A DNA stretch of 64,000 nt from Roseburia sp. CAG:10041_57 (GTDB taxonomy: Bacteria > Bacillota > Clostridia > Lachnospirales > Lachnospiraceae): assembly GCA_001916965.1 (NCBI GenBank), contig MNTL01000048.1:780-64779 (forward strand), read 5' to 3'. The position numbers were made by a program, and so were the translations under genes. How positions within the stretch are numbered: position 1 is the first letter of the stretch; every line of letters starts with the position of its first letter. Under the pieces are notes generated by a model, which made no database searches, was not told the origin of the DNA, and was given only the letters and a program-made list of their open reading frames with translations. Of this stretch, positions 45,263 through 56,051 are shown in pieces.

Positions 45263-46450
45263 ATGGAGAAACTTTTATTTACATCCGAGTCAGTTACGGA
45301 AGGACATCCTGATAAAGTATGTGATGCAATTTCTGATGCGATTCTGGATGCATTGATGGCACAGGATCCAATGAGCCGTGTAGCATGTGAGACAGCAGCC
45401 TGCACAGGTTTCGTGCTGGTTACAGGTGAGATTACAACTAAGGCATATGTAGATATCCCAAAGATCGTTCGTGAGACAGTAAAGGAAATCGGTTATGATA
45501 AGTCAGAGTATGGCTTTGACGGTAATACATGTGCAGTCTTCACTGCAATTGATGAGCAGTCCGGCGATATCGCAATGGGCGTAGATAAGGCTCTGGAAGC
45601 GAAAGAGAACAAGATGAGTGATGCAGAGATCGAAGCAATTGGTGCTGGCGATCAGGGTATGATGTTCGGGTTTGCAACAAACGAAACAGCAGAGTACATG
45701 CCTTATCCTATCTCCCTTGCTCATAAGCTTGCATTGCAGCTTACCAAGGTTCGTAAGGATGGCACATTGAAGTATTTAAGACCTGATGGAAAGACTCAGG
45801 TATCCGTAGAATATGATGAAAACGGCAAGCCCAAGAGACTGGAAGCTGTTGTCTTATCCACACAGCATGATGAGGATGTAACACAGGAACAGATTCATGA
45901 GGACATTAAGAAATACGTATTTGATCCGATTCTTCCTGCTGAAATGGTAGATGCAGAGACAAAATTCTTCATCAATCCTACAGGCCGTTTCGTAATCGGT
46001 GGACCTCACGGTGATGCAGGTCTGACAGGTCGTAAGATTATCGTAGACACTTATGGCGGATATGCTCGTCACGGCGGCGGAGCTTTCTCCGGTAAGGACT
46101 GTACTAAGGTAGACAGAAGTGGTGCTTATGCAGCACGTTACGTTGCAAAGAACATTGTTGCAGCAGGTCTGGCTGATAAGTGTGAGATTCAGTTATCCTA
46201 CGCAATCGGTGTAGCACAGCCTACTTCCATCAACGTAGATACTTTTGGCACAGGCAAGCTCTCCAGTGAGAAGCTGGTAGAGATCATTCGTGAGAACTTC
46301 GATCTTCGTCCCGCAGGAATTATCAAGATGCTCGATTTAAGAAGACCTATCTATAAGCAGACAGCAGCTTACGGACACTTCGGACGTAATGATCTGGATC
46401 TGCCCTGGGAGAAACTGGACAAGGTAGATACACTGAAGAAATATTTGTAA
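45263..46450 (+). CDS. metK: S-adenosylmethionine synthetase
   Basis: 395 residues. It makes SAM from methionine and [62 protein letters not shown] and [16 protein letters not shown] are the family motifs. Start at 45263 follows GGAGG; the frame reaches back through the riboswitch, which is not coding. The TAA stop lies within the left end of a shortened repeat. Confidence 0.96.
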   Translation: MEKLLFTSESVTEGHPDKVCDAISDAILDALMAQDPMSRVACETAACTGFVLVTGEITTKAYVDIPKIVRETVKEIGYDKSEYGFDGNTCAVFTAIDEQSGDIAMGVDKALEAKENKMSDAEIEAIGAGDQGMMFGFATNETAEYMPYPISLAHKLALQLTKVRKDGTLKYLRPDGKTQVSVEYDENGKPKRLEAVVLSTQHDEDVTQEQIHEDIKKYVFDPILPAEMVDAETKFFINPTGRFVIGGPHGDAGLTGRKIIVDTYGGYARHGGGAFSGKDCTKVDRSGAYAARYVAKNIVAAGLADKCEIQLSYAIGVAQPTSINVDTFGTGKLSSEKLVEIIRENFDLRPAGIIKMLDLRRPIYKQTAAYGHFGRNDLDLPWEKLDKVDTLKKYL

Positions 46451-46503
46451 TTATTCAGTACAGAAATATGCGGCTCGCAACTGTGAAGGTACTGAACAGT
46501 TAC
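46447..46503. repeat. Shortened repeat with both ends (57 bp) over the metK stop
   Basis: GTAATTATTCAGTAC at the left and GTACTGAACAGTTAC at the right match the repeat ends and pair with each other. The metK TAA is bases 2-4 of the element. Confidence 0.5.
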
Positions 46504-46535
46504 GAAATATTTATAATCATACAGTGTGAATAGAG

Positions 46536-46567
46536 AAAGGCAATCGGTTCATTCCGGTTGCCTTTTG
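46536..46567 (+). terminator. Terminator after metK
   Basis: AAAGGCAATCGG-ttcatt-CCGGTTGCCTTTT. Confidence 0.88.
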
Positions 46568-46633
46568 TGTGGAATACGTTGTATACTAATGAAGTAAAAA
46601 AATGATACGAAATCTCGCAGGGAGGATACTTGC

Positions 46634-49600
46634 ATGGCATTTACGCATCTGCATGTGCATACAGAATACAGCCTTTTGGATGGCTCCAACAAAATAAAAG
46701 AATATGTGAAACGCCTGAAAGAACTGGGCATGGACAGCGGTGCAATCACAGATCATGGTGTCATGTTTGGCGTCATTGATTTCTATAAAGAAGCGAAAGC
46801 CCAGGGAATTAAGCCAATCCTAGGTTGTGAAGTCTATGTGGCGCCCAATTCCCGATTTGATAAAGAAGTAACAGGCGGAGAGGACAGATATTACCATCTC
46901 GTTCTGTTAGCCGAGAATAACCAGGGTTATTCCAATCTGATGAAGATCGTGAGCCGTGGCTTTACGGAAGGGTATTATTATAAGCCTCGTGTGGATATGG
47001 AAGTATTGAACCAGTTTCATGAGGGAATCATCTGCCTGTCCGCATGTCTTGCGGGTGAGGTACAGCGCGACATCTCCAAGGGACTTTATGATGAGGCAAA
47101 GAAGGCAGCACTCCGTTATGAAGCCTGCTTTGGAAAAGGCAATTATTTCCTGGAATTGCAGGATCATGGCATACCTGAGCAAAAGACAGTTAATGCAGCA
47201 TTGGTGCGCATGAGCAAGGAGCTGGATATTCCCCTGGTGGCAACTAATGATATTCACTATACGTATGCAGAAGATGCGCAGGCGCATGACATTCTGCTGT
47301 GTATCCAGACATCGAAGCTTGTGACAGATACGAACAGAATGCGTTATGAAGGTGGACAGTACTATGTAAAGAGTGAACTGGAGATGCGCCAGCTCTTCCC
47401 CTATGCGCAGGAGGCACTGGATAATACAGCCAAGATAGCAGACCGTTGTAATGTAGAGATTGAGTTTGGTGTGACCAAGCTGCCTAAATTCGATGTACCA
47501 GAGGGGTATGATTCCTGGAGTTATCTGAATAAGCTGTGTTTTGACGGATTGGCAGAGAGATACCCTGATGATGACGGCAAGCTGGCTGATAAGCTTCATT
47601 ATGAGCTGGGTGTTATTCAGAAGATGGGATATGTAGATTATTTCCTGATCGTATGGGATTTCATCAACTGGGCAAAAAGCCACGATATCCCGGTTGGACC
47701 GGGGCGAGGCAGTGCAGCAGGAAGTATCGTATCCTATTGTCTGCATATCACCAATATTGACCCGATTCGTTACAATCTGCTGTTTGAGCGTTTCCTGAAT
47801 CCGGAGCGAGTCTCCATGCCTGATATTGATATTGACTTTTGCTACGAGAGACGACAGGAAGTTATCGAGTACGTAGAGCGTAAATACGGCAAGGATAAGG
47901 TCGTGCAGATCGTCACCTTCGGTACGCTGGCTGCAAAAGGTGTCATTCGTGATGTGGCACGTGTATTGGATATGCCTTATAATTTCGCAGACAGTATCTC
48001 CAAAATGGTGCCCAATGAATTGAATATGACATTGAACCGTGCGCTGGAGCTCAATCCTGAATTAAGGAATTTGTATGAGCAGAATGAGCAGGTTCATTAT
48101 CTGATAGATATGTGTAAGAAGCTGGAAGGACTGCCAAGACATACTTCCATGCATGCGGCAGGTGTCGTTATCTGCCAGAAGCCTGCAGATGAGTTTGTTC
48201 CGCTTTCCAGGGGAAGTGATGGTGCAATCACGACGCAGTTCACCATGACGACCATAGAAGAGCTGGGACTTTTGAAGATGGATTTCCTGGGGCTGCGTAC
48301 ACTGACCGTAATCAAGAATGCAGTTCGCAATGTGGAAAAAACACATGGAATCGTCATTGATGTGGACAAGATTGATTATGATGACAAGAAGGTACTGGCG
48401 TCCCTTGGAACAGGCAAGACAGATGGTGTGTTCCAGCTGGAAAGTCAGGGCATGAAGAACTTCATGAAAGAACTCAAACCGCAGAATCTGGAAGATGTCA
48501 TTGCCGGTATTTCCCTGTATCGACCAGGTCCTATGGACTTTATTCCAAGCTATATCAAGGGTAAGAATAATCCTGATCTGGTAACGTATGAGACACCACA
48601 GCTGGAGCCGATTCTTGCGCCGACTTATGGCTGTATCGTATATCAGGAGCAGGTTATGCAGATCGTACGTGATCTGGGTGGATATACAATGGGACGAAGT
48701 GACCTGGTGCGCCGCGCCATGAGTAAGAAAAAGGCGTACGTTATGGAGAAAGAGCGTGCGAACTTTGTCCATGGTAATGCAGAGGAAGGTGTTCCCGGCT
48801 GTGAAGCCAATGGTATTGCACCGGAGATTGCAGAGCATATCTATGGTACAATGATGGATTTTGCCAAGTATGCGTTTAATAAGTCCCATGCAGCCTGCTA
48901 TGCGGTAGTTGCTTATCAGACCGCGTATCTGAAATATTATTATCCGGTGGAATTCATGGCAGCACTGCTTACTTCTGTAATTGATAATCCTACCAAGGTA
49001 TCAGAATATATTATGGTATGCAGAAATATGAATATTCAGATTCTGCCGCCGGATATCAACGAAGGAGAGGCTGGTTTCTCTGTGTCTGGCAATGCGATCC
49101 GTCATGCACTGACAGCCATTAAGAATATCGGAAGACCGGTCATTGATGCCATTGTAAAAGAAAGAACGGAGCATGGTAAGTTCAACAGCCTGAAGAATTT
49201 CATAGAACGGACAGCAGGGCTGGATGTAAATAAGCGTGCTATTGAACATTTTATCAAATCGGGTGCATTTGACAGCTTCGGCTGCACACGCAGACAGCTG
49301 ATGAGTGTCTATGTGCAGATACTGGACAGCATACAGAATGGCAAGAAAGGCGTGATGTCCGGGCAGATGTCACTCTTTGATATCGTATCCGAGGAGGAAA
49401 AGGCAGAGCTGGAGATCAAAATGCCGGATGTCGGTGAATATGACAAAGAATTGCTGTTAAGCTTTGAAAAGGAAGTACTGGGCTTCTATGTCAGTGGTCA
49501 TCCCATGGAGGAATATGAAGCGCTGTGGAGTAAATATATTACAGCCAAGACTACGGACTTTTATCTGGATGAAGAGACACACAGAACCGTGGTGGAAGAC

Positions 49601-50083
49601 GGAAGCCGTGCTACCATAGGCGGTATGATCATGGACAAGAAGATCAAGTATACCAAGAATGATCAGATCATGGCTTTTCTGACCGTAGAAGATATGGTAG
49701 GCAGCGTGGAAGTTATCGTATTTCCCAAGGATTATGAGAAGAATTCCTATAAGCTGACAGACGAGAATAAGGTATTTATACAGGGAAGAGTGTCTGTAGA
49801 AGAAGAACGCGATGGCAAGCTCATCAGCGAGAAGATTACGGCTTTTGATGAAATCCCAAGAAAAGTCTGGTTGAAGTTCCCGAATATGGACAGTTATATC
49901 AGCCAGGAGAAACAATTATTTGACAGTATCGCACAGTCGGATGGAAATGACACAATTGTCATTTATCTGGAAGACAGCAAGCAGATGAAGACACTGCCAC
50001 CTAATCGTAATATCAAAGCGGATGGGGAAGTGCTGGAACGTCTCAGAGGAATGCTTGGCGAGAATAATGTGCGTGTTGTGTAA
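46634..50083 (+). CDS. dnaE: DNA polymerase III subunit alpha (DnaE type)
   Basis: 1149 residues. The PHP domain opens the protein (THLHVHTEYSLLDGSNKIKEYV). The polymerase core follows, with GPGRGSAAGS and catalytic PDIDIDFCYERR, then the helix-hairpin-helix region (ALTAIKNIGRPVIDAIV) and a C-terminal OB fold (ATIGGMIMDKKIKYTKNDQIMAFLTVEDMVGSVEVIVFPKDYE). No proofreading exonuclease insert, so DnaE rather than PolC. GGAGG lies 8-12 nt before the ATG. Works with PolC in Gram-positive replication. Confidence 0.95.
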   Translation: MAFTHLHVHTEYSLLDGSNKIKEYVKRLKELGMDSGAITDHGVMFGVIDFYKEAKAQGIKPILGCEVYVAPNSRFDKEVTGGEDRYYHLVLLAENNQGYSNLMKIVSRGFTEGYYYKPRVDMEVLNQFHEGIICLSACLAGEVQRDISKGLYDEAKKAALRYEACFGKGNYFLELQDHGIPEQKTVNAALVRMSKELDIPLVATNDIHYTYAEDAQAHDILLCIQTSKLVTDTNRMRYEGGQYYVKSELEMRQLFPYAQEALDNTAKIADRCNVEIEFGVTKLPKFDVPEGYDSWSYLNKLCFDGLAERYPDDDGKLADKLHYELGVIQKMGYVDYFLIVWDFINWAKSHDIPVGPGRGSAAGSIVSYCLHITNIDPIRYNLLFERFLNPERVSMPDIDIDFCYERRQEVIEYVERKYGKDKVVQIVTFGTLAAKGVIRDVARVLDMPYNFADSISKMVPNELNMTLNRALELNPELRNLYEQNEQVHYLIDMCKKLEGLPRHTSMHAAGVVICQKPADEFVPLSRGSDGAITTQFTMTTIEELGLLKMDFLGLRTLTVIKNAVRNVEKTHGIVIDVDKIDYDDKKVLASLGTGKTDGVFQLESQGMKNFMKELKPQNLEDVIAGISLYRPGPMDFIPSYIKGKNNPDLVTYETPQLEPILAPTYGCIVYQEQVMQIVRDLGGYTMGRSDLVRRAMSKKKAYVMEKERANFVHGNAEEGVPGCEANGIAPEIAEHIYGTMMDFAKYAFNKSHAACYAVVAYQTAYLKYYYPVEFMAALLTSVIDNPTKVSEYIMVCRNMNIQILPPDINEGEAGFSVSGNAIRHALTAIKNIGRPVIDAIVKERTEHGKFNSLKNFIERTAGLDVNKRAIEHFIKSGAFDSFGCTRRQLMSVYVQILDSIQNGKKGVMSGQMSLFDIVSEEEKAELEIKMPDVGEYDKELLLSFEKEVLGFYVSGHPMEEYEALWSKYITAKTTDFYLDEETHRTVVEDGSRATIGGMIMDKKIKYTKNDQIMAFLTVEDMVGSVEVIVFPKDYEKNSYKLTDENKVFIQGRVSVEEERDGKLISEKITAFDEIPRKVWLKFPNMDSYISQEKQLFDSIAQSDGNDTIVIYLEDSKQMKTLPPNRNIKADGEVLERLRGMLGENNVRVV

Positions 50084-50118
50084 CTGAGAAATCAGGATAG
50101 AAAGGTATGTGAAAGAAT

Positions 50119-51495
50119 ATGAAGTATGATGTAATTATAATTGGAGCGGGACCGGGAGGCATTTTCTCGGCATATGAATTGACAAAGCATAATGAGAACT
50201 TAAAGATTGCTATTTTCGAGGAAGGACATTCTCTGGAGAAGAGACACTGTCCGATAGATGGCAAGAAGATCACAAGCTGTATTCACTGTAAGAGCTGTTC
50301 CATTATGAGTGGTTTTGGCGGTGCAGGTGCTTTTTCTGACGGAAAATACAATATTACCAACGATTTTGGTGGTACATTATATGAGTACATCGGTAAGGAA
50401 AAGGCAATTAAGCTGATGCATTATGTTGATGATATCAATATGGCTTTTGGCGGAGAAGGTACGAAGCTGTACTCTACAGCAGGTACGAAATTCAAGAAGC
50501 TGTGTCTGCAGAATGGCTTAAATCTGCTGGATGCTTCTGTGAGGCATCTGGGAACAGATATCAATTACGTTGTATTACAGAATATGTATGATGATCTGAA
50601 AAATAAGGTAGAATTCTATTTTGATACACCGGTTACAGATGTAAAGGTAGAAGATAACGGCTATCGTATCATTACAGAAAATGGCGAGTATGAGAGTGAG
50701 AAGTGTATAATCTCTGTAGGTAGAAGTGGAAGCAAATGGATGGAGCATGTCTGTCAGGAGCTGGATATTGCGACAAAGTCCAACCGTGTGGATATCGGTG
50801 TTCGTGTAGAGCTTCCGGCAGTCATCTTCTCACATCTGACAGATGAGTTATATGAAAGCAAGATTGTATACAGAACAGAGAAATTCGAGGACAGAGTCAG
50901 AACCTTCTGTATGAATCCCCATGGTATTGTTGTTTCAGAGAATACCAACGGCATTGTAACGGTAAACGGTCACAGCTATGAGGGTGCTGATAAGCAGACT
51001 GAGAATACGAACTTCGCATTACTGGTAGCAAAGCGTTTTTCAGAGCCTTTTAAAGACAGTAACGGATATGGTGAAAGTATTGCCAGACTCTCCAACATGC
51101 TGGGTGGTGGCGTTATTGTACAGCGTTTCGGCGATTTGGTAAGAGGAAGACGAAGCAATGCCACCAGAATTGCAGAGGGCATTGTAACTCCTACTTTATC
51201 TGCAACACCGGGTGATCTGAGCCTGGTACTGCCAAAGAGAATCCTGGATGGTATCATTGAGATGATCTATGCACTGGATAAGATCGCTCCCGGTACTGCC
51301 AATGATGATACGCTGCTCTATGGTGTAGAAGTTAAGTTCTACAATATGGAGGTAGCACTGGATGAACATCTGGAGAGCCGGTATAAGGGGCTTTATGTAA
51401 TAGGAGATGGCAGCGGTGTGACTCACTCCCTTTCCCATGCATCAGCCAGCGGTGTGTTCGTAGCCAGGGAGATTCTTGGATTAGAGGAAGAATAG
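50119..51495 (+). CDS. NAD(P)/FAD-dependent oxidoreductase (COG2509-like)
   Basis: 458 residues. The N-terminal dinucleotide fold is DVIIIGAGPGGIFSAYEL. A Cys-rich segment CPIDGKKITSCIHCKSCSIMSGFGGAGAFSDGKYN follows near residue 43-80, suggesting a metal or redox site. The C-terminal GLYVIGDGSGVTHSLSHASASGVFVA binds FAD. This layout fits the uncharacterised FAD-dependent dehydrogenases of COG2509. Its TAG stop abuts the TAA of the convergent AraC gene inside a repeat-end sequence. Confidence 0.85.
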   Translation: MKYDVIIIGAGPGGIFSAYELTKHNENLKIAIFEEGHSLEKRHCPIDGKKITSCIHCKSCSIMSGFGGAGAFSDGKYNITNDFGGTLYEYIGKEKAIKLMHYVDDINMAFGGEGTKLYSTAGTKFKKLCLQNGLNLLDASVRHLGTDINYVVLQNMYDDLKNKVEFYFDTPVTDVKVEDNGYRIITENGEYESEKCIISVGRSGSKWMEHVCQELDIATKSNRVDIGVRVELPAVIFSHLTDELYESKIVYRTEKFEDRVRTFCMNPHGIVVSENTNGIVTVNGHSYEGADKQTENTNFALLVAKRFSEPFKDSNGYGESIARLSNMLGGGVIVQRFGDLVRGRRSNATRIAEGIVTPTLSATPGDLSLVLPKRILDGIIEMIYALDKIAPGTANDDTLLYGVEVKFYNMEVALDEHLESRYKGLYVIGDGSGVTHSLSHASASGVFVAREILGLEEE

Positions 51496-52335
51496 TTACG
51501 AACAATCGCTGCGATATTCAGAGGGCGTCATAGAAGTGTTCTTTTTAAAGGCATTACAAAAGACACTTTCACTGGAAAAGCCACAATGAAAGCAGACATC
51601 CTTGGTGGACATGGAAGTATTCTTTAACAGGTACCGGGCTGTATTGATACGAGTGTTTACCAGATATTCATGCGGGGTAAAGCCCACCTGTTTCTTAAAA
51701 GTACGGATGAAATGATAAGGACTTAGCAGAGCACGCTCTGCCAGGTCCTTTATTGTTATATCCTCGGCAAAATGCTCATTGATATAGGAAGTGATATCTG
51801 CCATGGAATCACTGGCTTTATCCGTATCGACAGGAGTAGAGAGCAGAAGCTGTGTCAGGATATCCGTAATCTGTTTGGACAGCAGTGCTTCACGGATTGT
51901 TCTGCCTGTGGAAAAGGCATGGTAAATGGCTTCCATAGTGTGAATAATGGCAGTGGACTCTTGTAGTGTGAAGATATTTCCAAGGTGAGAGTGAATCAGT
52001 TCATAATAGCTGCGGGCTTGTCTGCCATCAAAGTGCAGCCATAGACTTTCGCATCCGCAGGAAGTGGAATACTCATGCGGGGCATAGCAGTCCAGCAATA
52101 TGAATTGACCGGATGTGACCTGACAAGTGTTATCCTGTGTGCGCAGGGAGAGACTGCCGTGGGAGATATACATGAGCAGGAAGCTGTCAAAGGAATTGCG
52201 GCGCAGTCCATAACCGGACTCATATAGGAAATTACCGGTGCAGATGGGATAGAAGAAGGTGTTCTGCGCCGTCAGACTGGGGGTGTATTGAAAATATTCT
52301 GAAGAAGGGGCAATGTGTGGCTCTAGGGATTTCAT
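51496..52335 (-). CDS. AraC-family transcriptional regulator
   Basis: 279 residues. An N-terminal cupin-like sugar-sensing domain (~1-150; GQFILLDCYAPHEYSTSCGCESLWLHFDG) precedes a C-terminal pair of helix-turn-helix units (~180-279; ITIKDLAERALLSPYHFIRTFKKQVGFTPHEYLVNTRI, FHCGFSSESVFCNAFKKNTSMTPSEYR). It is divergent from the DUF5107 gene and very probably regulates that locus. AGGAGG precedes the ATG. Confidence 0.9.
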   Translation of the reverse strand: MKSLEPHIAPSSEYFQYTPSLTAQNTFFYPICTGNFLYESGYGLRRNSFDSFLLMYISHGSLSLRTQDNTCQVTSGQFILLDCYAPHEYSTSCGCESLWLHFDGRQARSYYELIHSHLGNIFTLQESTAIIHTMEAIYHAFSTGRTIREALLSKQITDILTQLLLSTPVDTDKASDSMADITSYINEHFAEDITIKDLAERALLSPYHFIRTFKKQVGFTPHEYLVNTRINTARYLLKNTSMSTKDVCFHCGFSSESVFCNAFKKNTSMTPSEYRSDCS

Positions 52336-52575
52336 AAAGGGGAACCTCCTATGGATAACAGCAATATTTATATATACAATATAGTATCATATCTACATAA
52401 GATTATAATTCTTTCTACTATAAATATCTATATAAACAGCAATTTTTCTCAATAAAATAGCAATCTAAAATAATGCCCGCATGGAAAGGTCATGTTATAT
52501 TGTAATTAATTAGAAGGTGCACTGACATCAGGGTTGTTGTATCTAATGGGGCAGTGCGCAGAAATGAGGGTTATT

Positions 52576-55500
52576 ATGGATGAAGTAAAGGTATGGGAAG
52601 AAACGGTTAAGATTCCAACGTATGAGGTTGGGGAGGCACAGAAGAATCCGATTTTTCTGGAGAAGAGGGTGTATCAGGGAAGTTGTGGCAAGGTGTATCC
52701 TTATCCGACGATTGATACGATCAGTGATGTGAAGAAGGATAAGGAGTACAGAGCTGTATATCTGGAGAATGAGTATCTGAAGGTTATGCTTTTGCCTGAA
52801 TTGGGGGGCAGGATTCAGAGGGCTTATGATAAGACAAATGATTATGATTTTGTATACTATAATCATGTGATTAAGCCTGCACTCGTGGGACTGACCGGTC
52901 CATGGATCTCTGGGGGTATTGAGTTTAACTGGCCGCAGCATCACAGACCGACTACATTTTTACCGGTGGATTATTTATTGAAAGAGAATGAGGATGGCAG
53001 CAAGTCCGTACTGATGCATGATGTTGACCAGATGTATGGAACAAAAGGCATTACGAAGATTACCTTATATCCAGATAAGGCATATATTGAAATTACAGGG
53101 CAGCTTTATAACAGGACACCGCTTCCCCAGACTTTTCTCTGGTGGGCGAATCCTGCGGTGGCGGCTAACGAGTATACGCAGTCTGTATTTCCGCCGGATG
53201 TACATGCAGTGATGGATCATGGAAAACGTGATGTGTCACGATTCCCGATTGCAACAGGGGTATACTATAAGAAGGATTACAGTGAGGGTGTGGATATTTC
53301 CCGATATAAAAATATTCCTGTGCCGACCAGCTACATGGCTGAGAAGTCCAAGTATGACTTCGTGGGTGGTTACGATTACAGCAAGGGGGCAGGGCTTTTA
53401 CATGTTGCAGATCATCACATTTCTCCCGGTAAGAAACAGTGGACCTGGGGATGTGGAGATTTTGGCAAGGCATGGGATCGCAACCTGACAGATGAGGATG
53501 GTCCGTATGTGGAGCTGATGACAGGTGTGTATACAGATAACCAGCCTGACTTCACCTGGTTGAAGCCTTATGAAGAGAAGACCTTCAAACAGTATTTCAT
53601 GCCATATAAGGCAGCAGGTGTTGTTAAGAATGCTACAATAGATGCCGCAGTGAATATGACACATACACAGCAGGGTGTGGAGATTATTGTGTATGCGACT
53701 TCAACCTATCAGGCTGATATTGTACTTACTTATGATGGAAAAGTCATCATGGAGGACAATGCTGCCATTTCTCCTGTGAATGTTTATAAAAGAACATGTG
53801 TTATTGATGGCATTCAGGATGATACAAAGCTTACAGTAAAGGTACTGGAGAACGGAAGAGAGCTTGTTGCCTATACACCTGAGAAACAGGAGATTCCCGA
53901 GTTACCAAAGCCTGCGGAGGCGATTGGAGAACCTTGGAGCATTCAGACAAATGAAGAGCTGTATCTTGCTGGTCTGCATATTGAGCAGTATCGTCATGCA
54001 ACTTATTTGCCAGATCCGTATTATCTGGAAGCATTAAAGCGTGATCCGGGTGATATCCGTGTGAATAATGCATATGGTATGCTGTTATTAAGAAGAGGTC
54101 AGTTTGTCAAAGCCAAGCCATATTTTGAGAAAGCCATTGAGAGAATGACGAGGAGAAATCCCAATCCTTATAACAGTGAAGCTTACTATAATCTGGGACT
54201 GGCACAGCTCTATCTTGGCGAGGAAGAGGAGGCATATGACAGCTTCTTTAAGGCGACATGGAGTAACGAACAGCAGGAAATGGCGTACTATTATCTTGCA
54301 GCATTGGATGCAAGAAAGAATCGTTTCGTACATGCTCTTGATATGATCGAGCGAAGTCTGGTAAAGAATGCGCACAGCATTAATGCAAGAGCTTTGAAAG
54401 TATATATTTTAAGAAAATCAGGAAGAGTAGAGGAAGCAAAAGCACAGATTGCATCCAATCTGGCGCTGGATGCCTTTGATTTTGTCTCCAGAAACGAAGA
54501 AATTCTGTTGACTCAGTCGGAAAATGAGAGAATTACTTTACATAACCTGCTCCGAGGATTTACACAGAATTATCTGATGATTGCAAGAGATTATGCATTA
54601 TTTGGAGGATATGAAGAGGCAAATCAAGTTTTGAAAGCGTTTTCTTGCAAAAATCAGCTTTTGTATTACTATCAGGCATATTATTTACATAAATTAGGGA
54701 ATGAAGAGGCGGCATCGCAAATGATAAAAGAAGCAGAAGGATTAAGTCCTGATTACAATTTCCCTAATAAGCTGGAAGATATCGCTGTCTTGCAATATGC
54801 AGTGCAGGAATACCAGTCAGGAATGGCAGCATATGCATTGGGCAATCTCTATTATGACAGACTGGATTGGGAAGAAGCAGTTCCATTATGGGAAATGGCA
54901 AGGGAGCAGAACCCGGATTATCCGACAGTACACCGTAATCTTGCACTGGCTTATTATAATAAACTGCATGATGCACAGAAAGCAAAGGCAGAGCTGGAGA
55001 CAGCATACAAGCTGGATACCTCCGATGCCAGAGTACTTTTGGAATTAGATCAGTTGTATAAGAAGCTTGGCTACAGTTATGAAGAGAGACTGACTCATTT
55101 AGAGGAACATAAAGAAATCGTGGATTCCAGAGACGATCTCTATATTGAATATATTACGTTATATAATATGACTGGACGCTATGAGGAAGCATTGGAAATG
55201 ATCATGCATCATCATTTCCATCCGTGGGAGGGCGGTGAAGGCAAGATTACTACGCAGTATACACTGGCACTGTTGCAGCTGGCTAAGATCGCATTAGCAG
55301 AGCACAAGCCGGAGAACGCAGAAGAACTGCTTTGCAAAGCACTTGTATTCCCAGAGAATCTGGGAGAAGGTAAGCTGGAAGGAACCAAGGATAATCACCT
55401 GTATTATTATATGGGAGAGGCACTGGAACAGCAGGGCAGAACAGAAGAAGCAGAGGAATGCTGGCATAGAGCCGAATGTGGTACAGATGAACCGGCAGGT

Positions 55501-55845
55501 GCTATGTATTATAATGACCAGCCAGCCGATATGATATTATATCAGGGACTTGCAAAGAAGAAATTAGGGGATATGGCAGGAGCAAATGCCAGATTCTACC
55601 GCCTGTTGGATTATGGGGAGAGACATTTGCGAGATGAGGTGAAGATGGATTACTTTGCAGTATCTTTACCGGATTTCCTGATCTTCGATGAGGATTACAC
55701 GAAGAAGAATCAGGCGCACTGTTATTATCTTATGGCACTGGCTAATATCGGGCTGGGCAATCAGGAAAAAGCGGAAGAATTTCTTAAAAAAGCACTTGTT
55801 ATTGAACCGAGCCATATGATGTGCCATATTTATCATAATAAGTAA
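52576..55845 (+). CDS. DUF5107 and TPR protein (carbohydrate-locus protein)
   Basis: 1089 residues without signal peptide. Residues ~1-340 form a galactose-mutarotase-like beta-sandwich of the DUF5107 type (LLPELGGRIQRAYDKTNDYDFVYYNHVIKPALVGLTGPWISGGIEFNWPQHHRPTTFLPVD). From ~470 to the end come TPR-like helical repeats (NNAYGMLLLRRGQFVKAKPYFEKAI, EEAVPLWEMAREQNPDYPTVHRNLALAYYN, and others). TGAGGG lies before the ATG at 52576. Such proteins sit in glycan loci next to GH2 enzymes, as here; exact role is unknown. Confidence 0.85.
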   Translation: MDEVKVWEETVKIPTYEVGEAQKNPIFLEKRVYQGSCGKVYPYPTIDTISDVKKDKEYRAVYLENEYLKVMLLPELGGRIQRAYDKTNDYDFVYYNHVIKPALVGLTGPWISGGIEFNWPQHHRPTTFLPVDYLLKENEDGSKSVLMHDVDQMYGTKGITKITLYPDKAYIEITGQLYNRTPLPQTFLWWANPAVAANEYTQSVFPPDVHAVMDHGKRDVSRFPIATGVYYKKDYSEGVDISRYKNIPVPTSYMAEKSKYDFVGGYDYSKGAGLLHVADHHISPGKKQWTWGCGDFGKAWDRNLTDEDGPYVELMTGVYTDNQPDFTWLKPYEEKTFKQYFMPYKAAGVVKNATIDAAVNMTHTQQGVEIIVYATSTYQADIVLTYDGKVIMEDNAAISPVNVYKRTCVIDGIQDDTKLTVKVLENGRELVAYTPEKQEIPELPKPAEAIGEPWSIQTNEELYLAGLHIEQYRHATYLPDPYYLEALKRDPGDIRVNNAYGMLLLRRGQFVKAKPYFEKAIERMTRRNPNPYNSEAYYNLGLAQLYLGEEEEAYDSFFKATWSNEQQEMAYYYLAALDARKNRFVHALDMIERSLVKNAHSINARALKVYILRKSGRVEEAKAQIASNLALDAFDFVSRNEEILLTQSENERITLHNLLRGFTQNYLMIARDYALFGGYEEANQVLKAFSCKNQLLYYYQAYYLHKLGNEEAASQMIKEAEGLSPDYNFPNKLEDIAVLQYAVQEYQSGMAAYALGNLYYDRLDWEEAVPLWEMAREQNPDYPTVHRNLALAYYNKLHDAQKAKAELETAYKLDTSDARVLLELDQLYKKLGYSYEERLTHLEEHKEIVDSRDDLYIEYITLYNMTGRYEEALEMIMHHHFHPWEGGEGKITTQYTLALLQLAKIALAEHKPENAEELLCKALVFPENLGEGKLEGTKDNHLYYYMGEALEQQGRTEEAEECWHRAECGTDEPAGAMYYNDQPADMILYQGLAKKKLGDMAGANARFYRLLDYGERHLRDEVKMDYFAVSLPDFLIFDEDYTKKNQAHCYYLMALANIGLGNQEKAEEFLKKALVIEPSHMMCHIYHNK

Positions 55846-55864
55846 AAGGGACGAATTGTGTAGA

Positions 55865-55993
55865 GATAACTATGCAACACAGGCTCACTCTCGTTACGTG
55901 AAAAACGCAGCGGATACGTAGGACATGGAGAAGTAACCACAATTAAGAAAGTATTGGAGATGCAATTTTGCATTTGGAGAATCTAAATAGTCA
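55865..55993 (+). mobile_element. Degenerate repeat copy between the DUF5107 and GH2 genes
   Basis: Landmarks of the 145-bp repeat remain in order: ATAACTATG, GGAGAAGTAACCACAATTAAG, ATGCAATTTTGCATTTGGAGA and CTAAATAGTCA. The central hairpin is not preserved. Confidence 0.5.
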
Positions 55994-56051
55994 TCTGTAA
56001 TTGTATGGCGTGGCAGAAATATAGAGTAAGAAAGGGCTGGGATAAGATAAA

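Noticed and set aside
46907..47746. Long minus-strand open frames inside dnaE
   Set aside because: Antisense shadows without ribosome sites or recognisable domains inside a well-supported gene.
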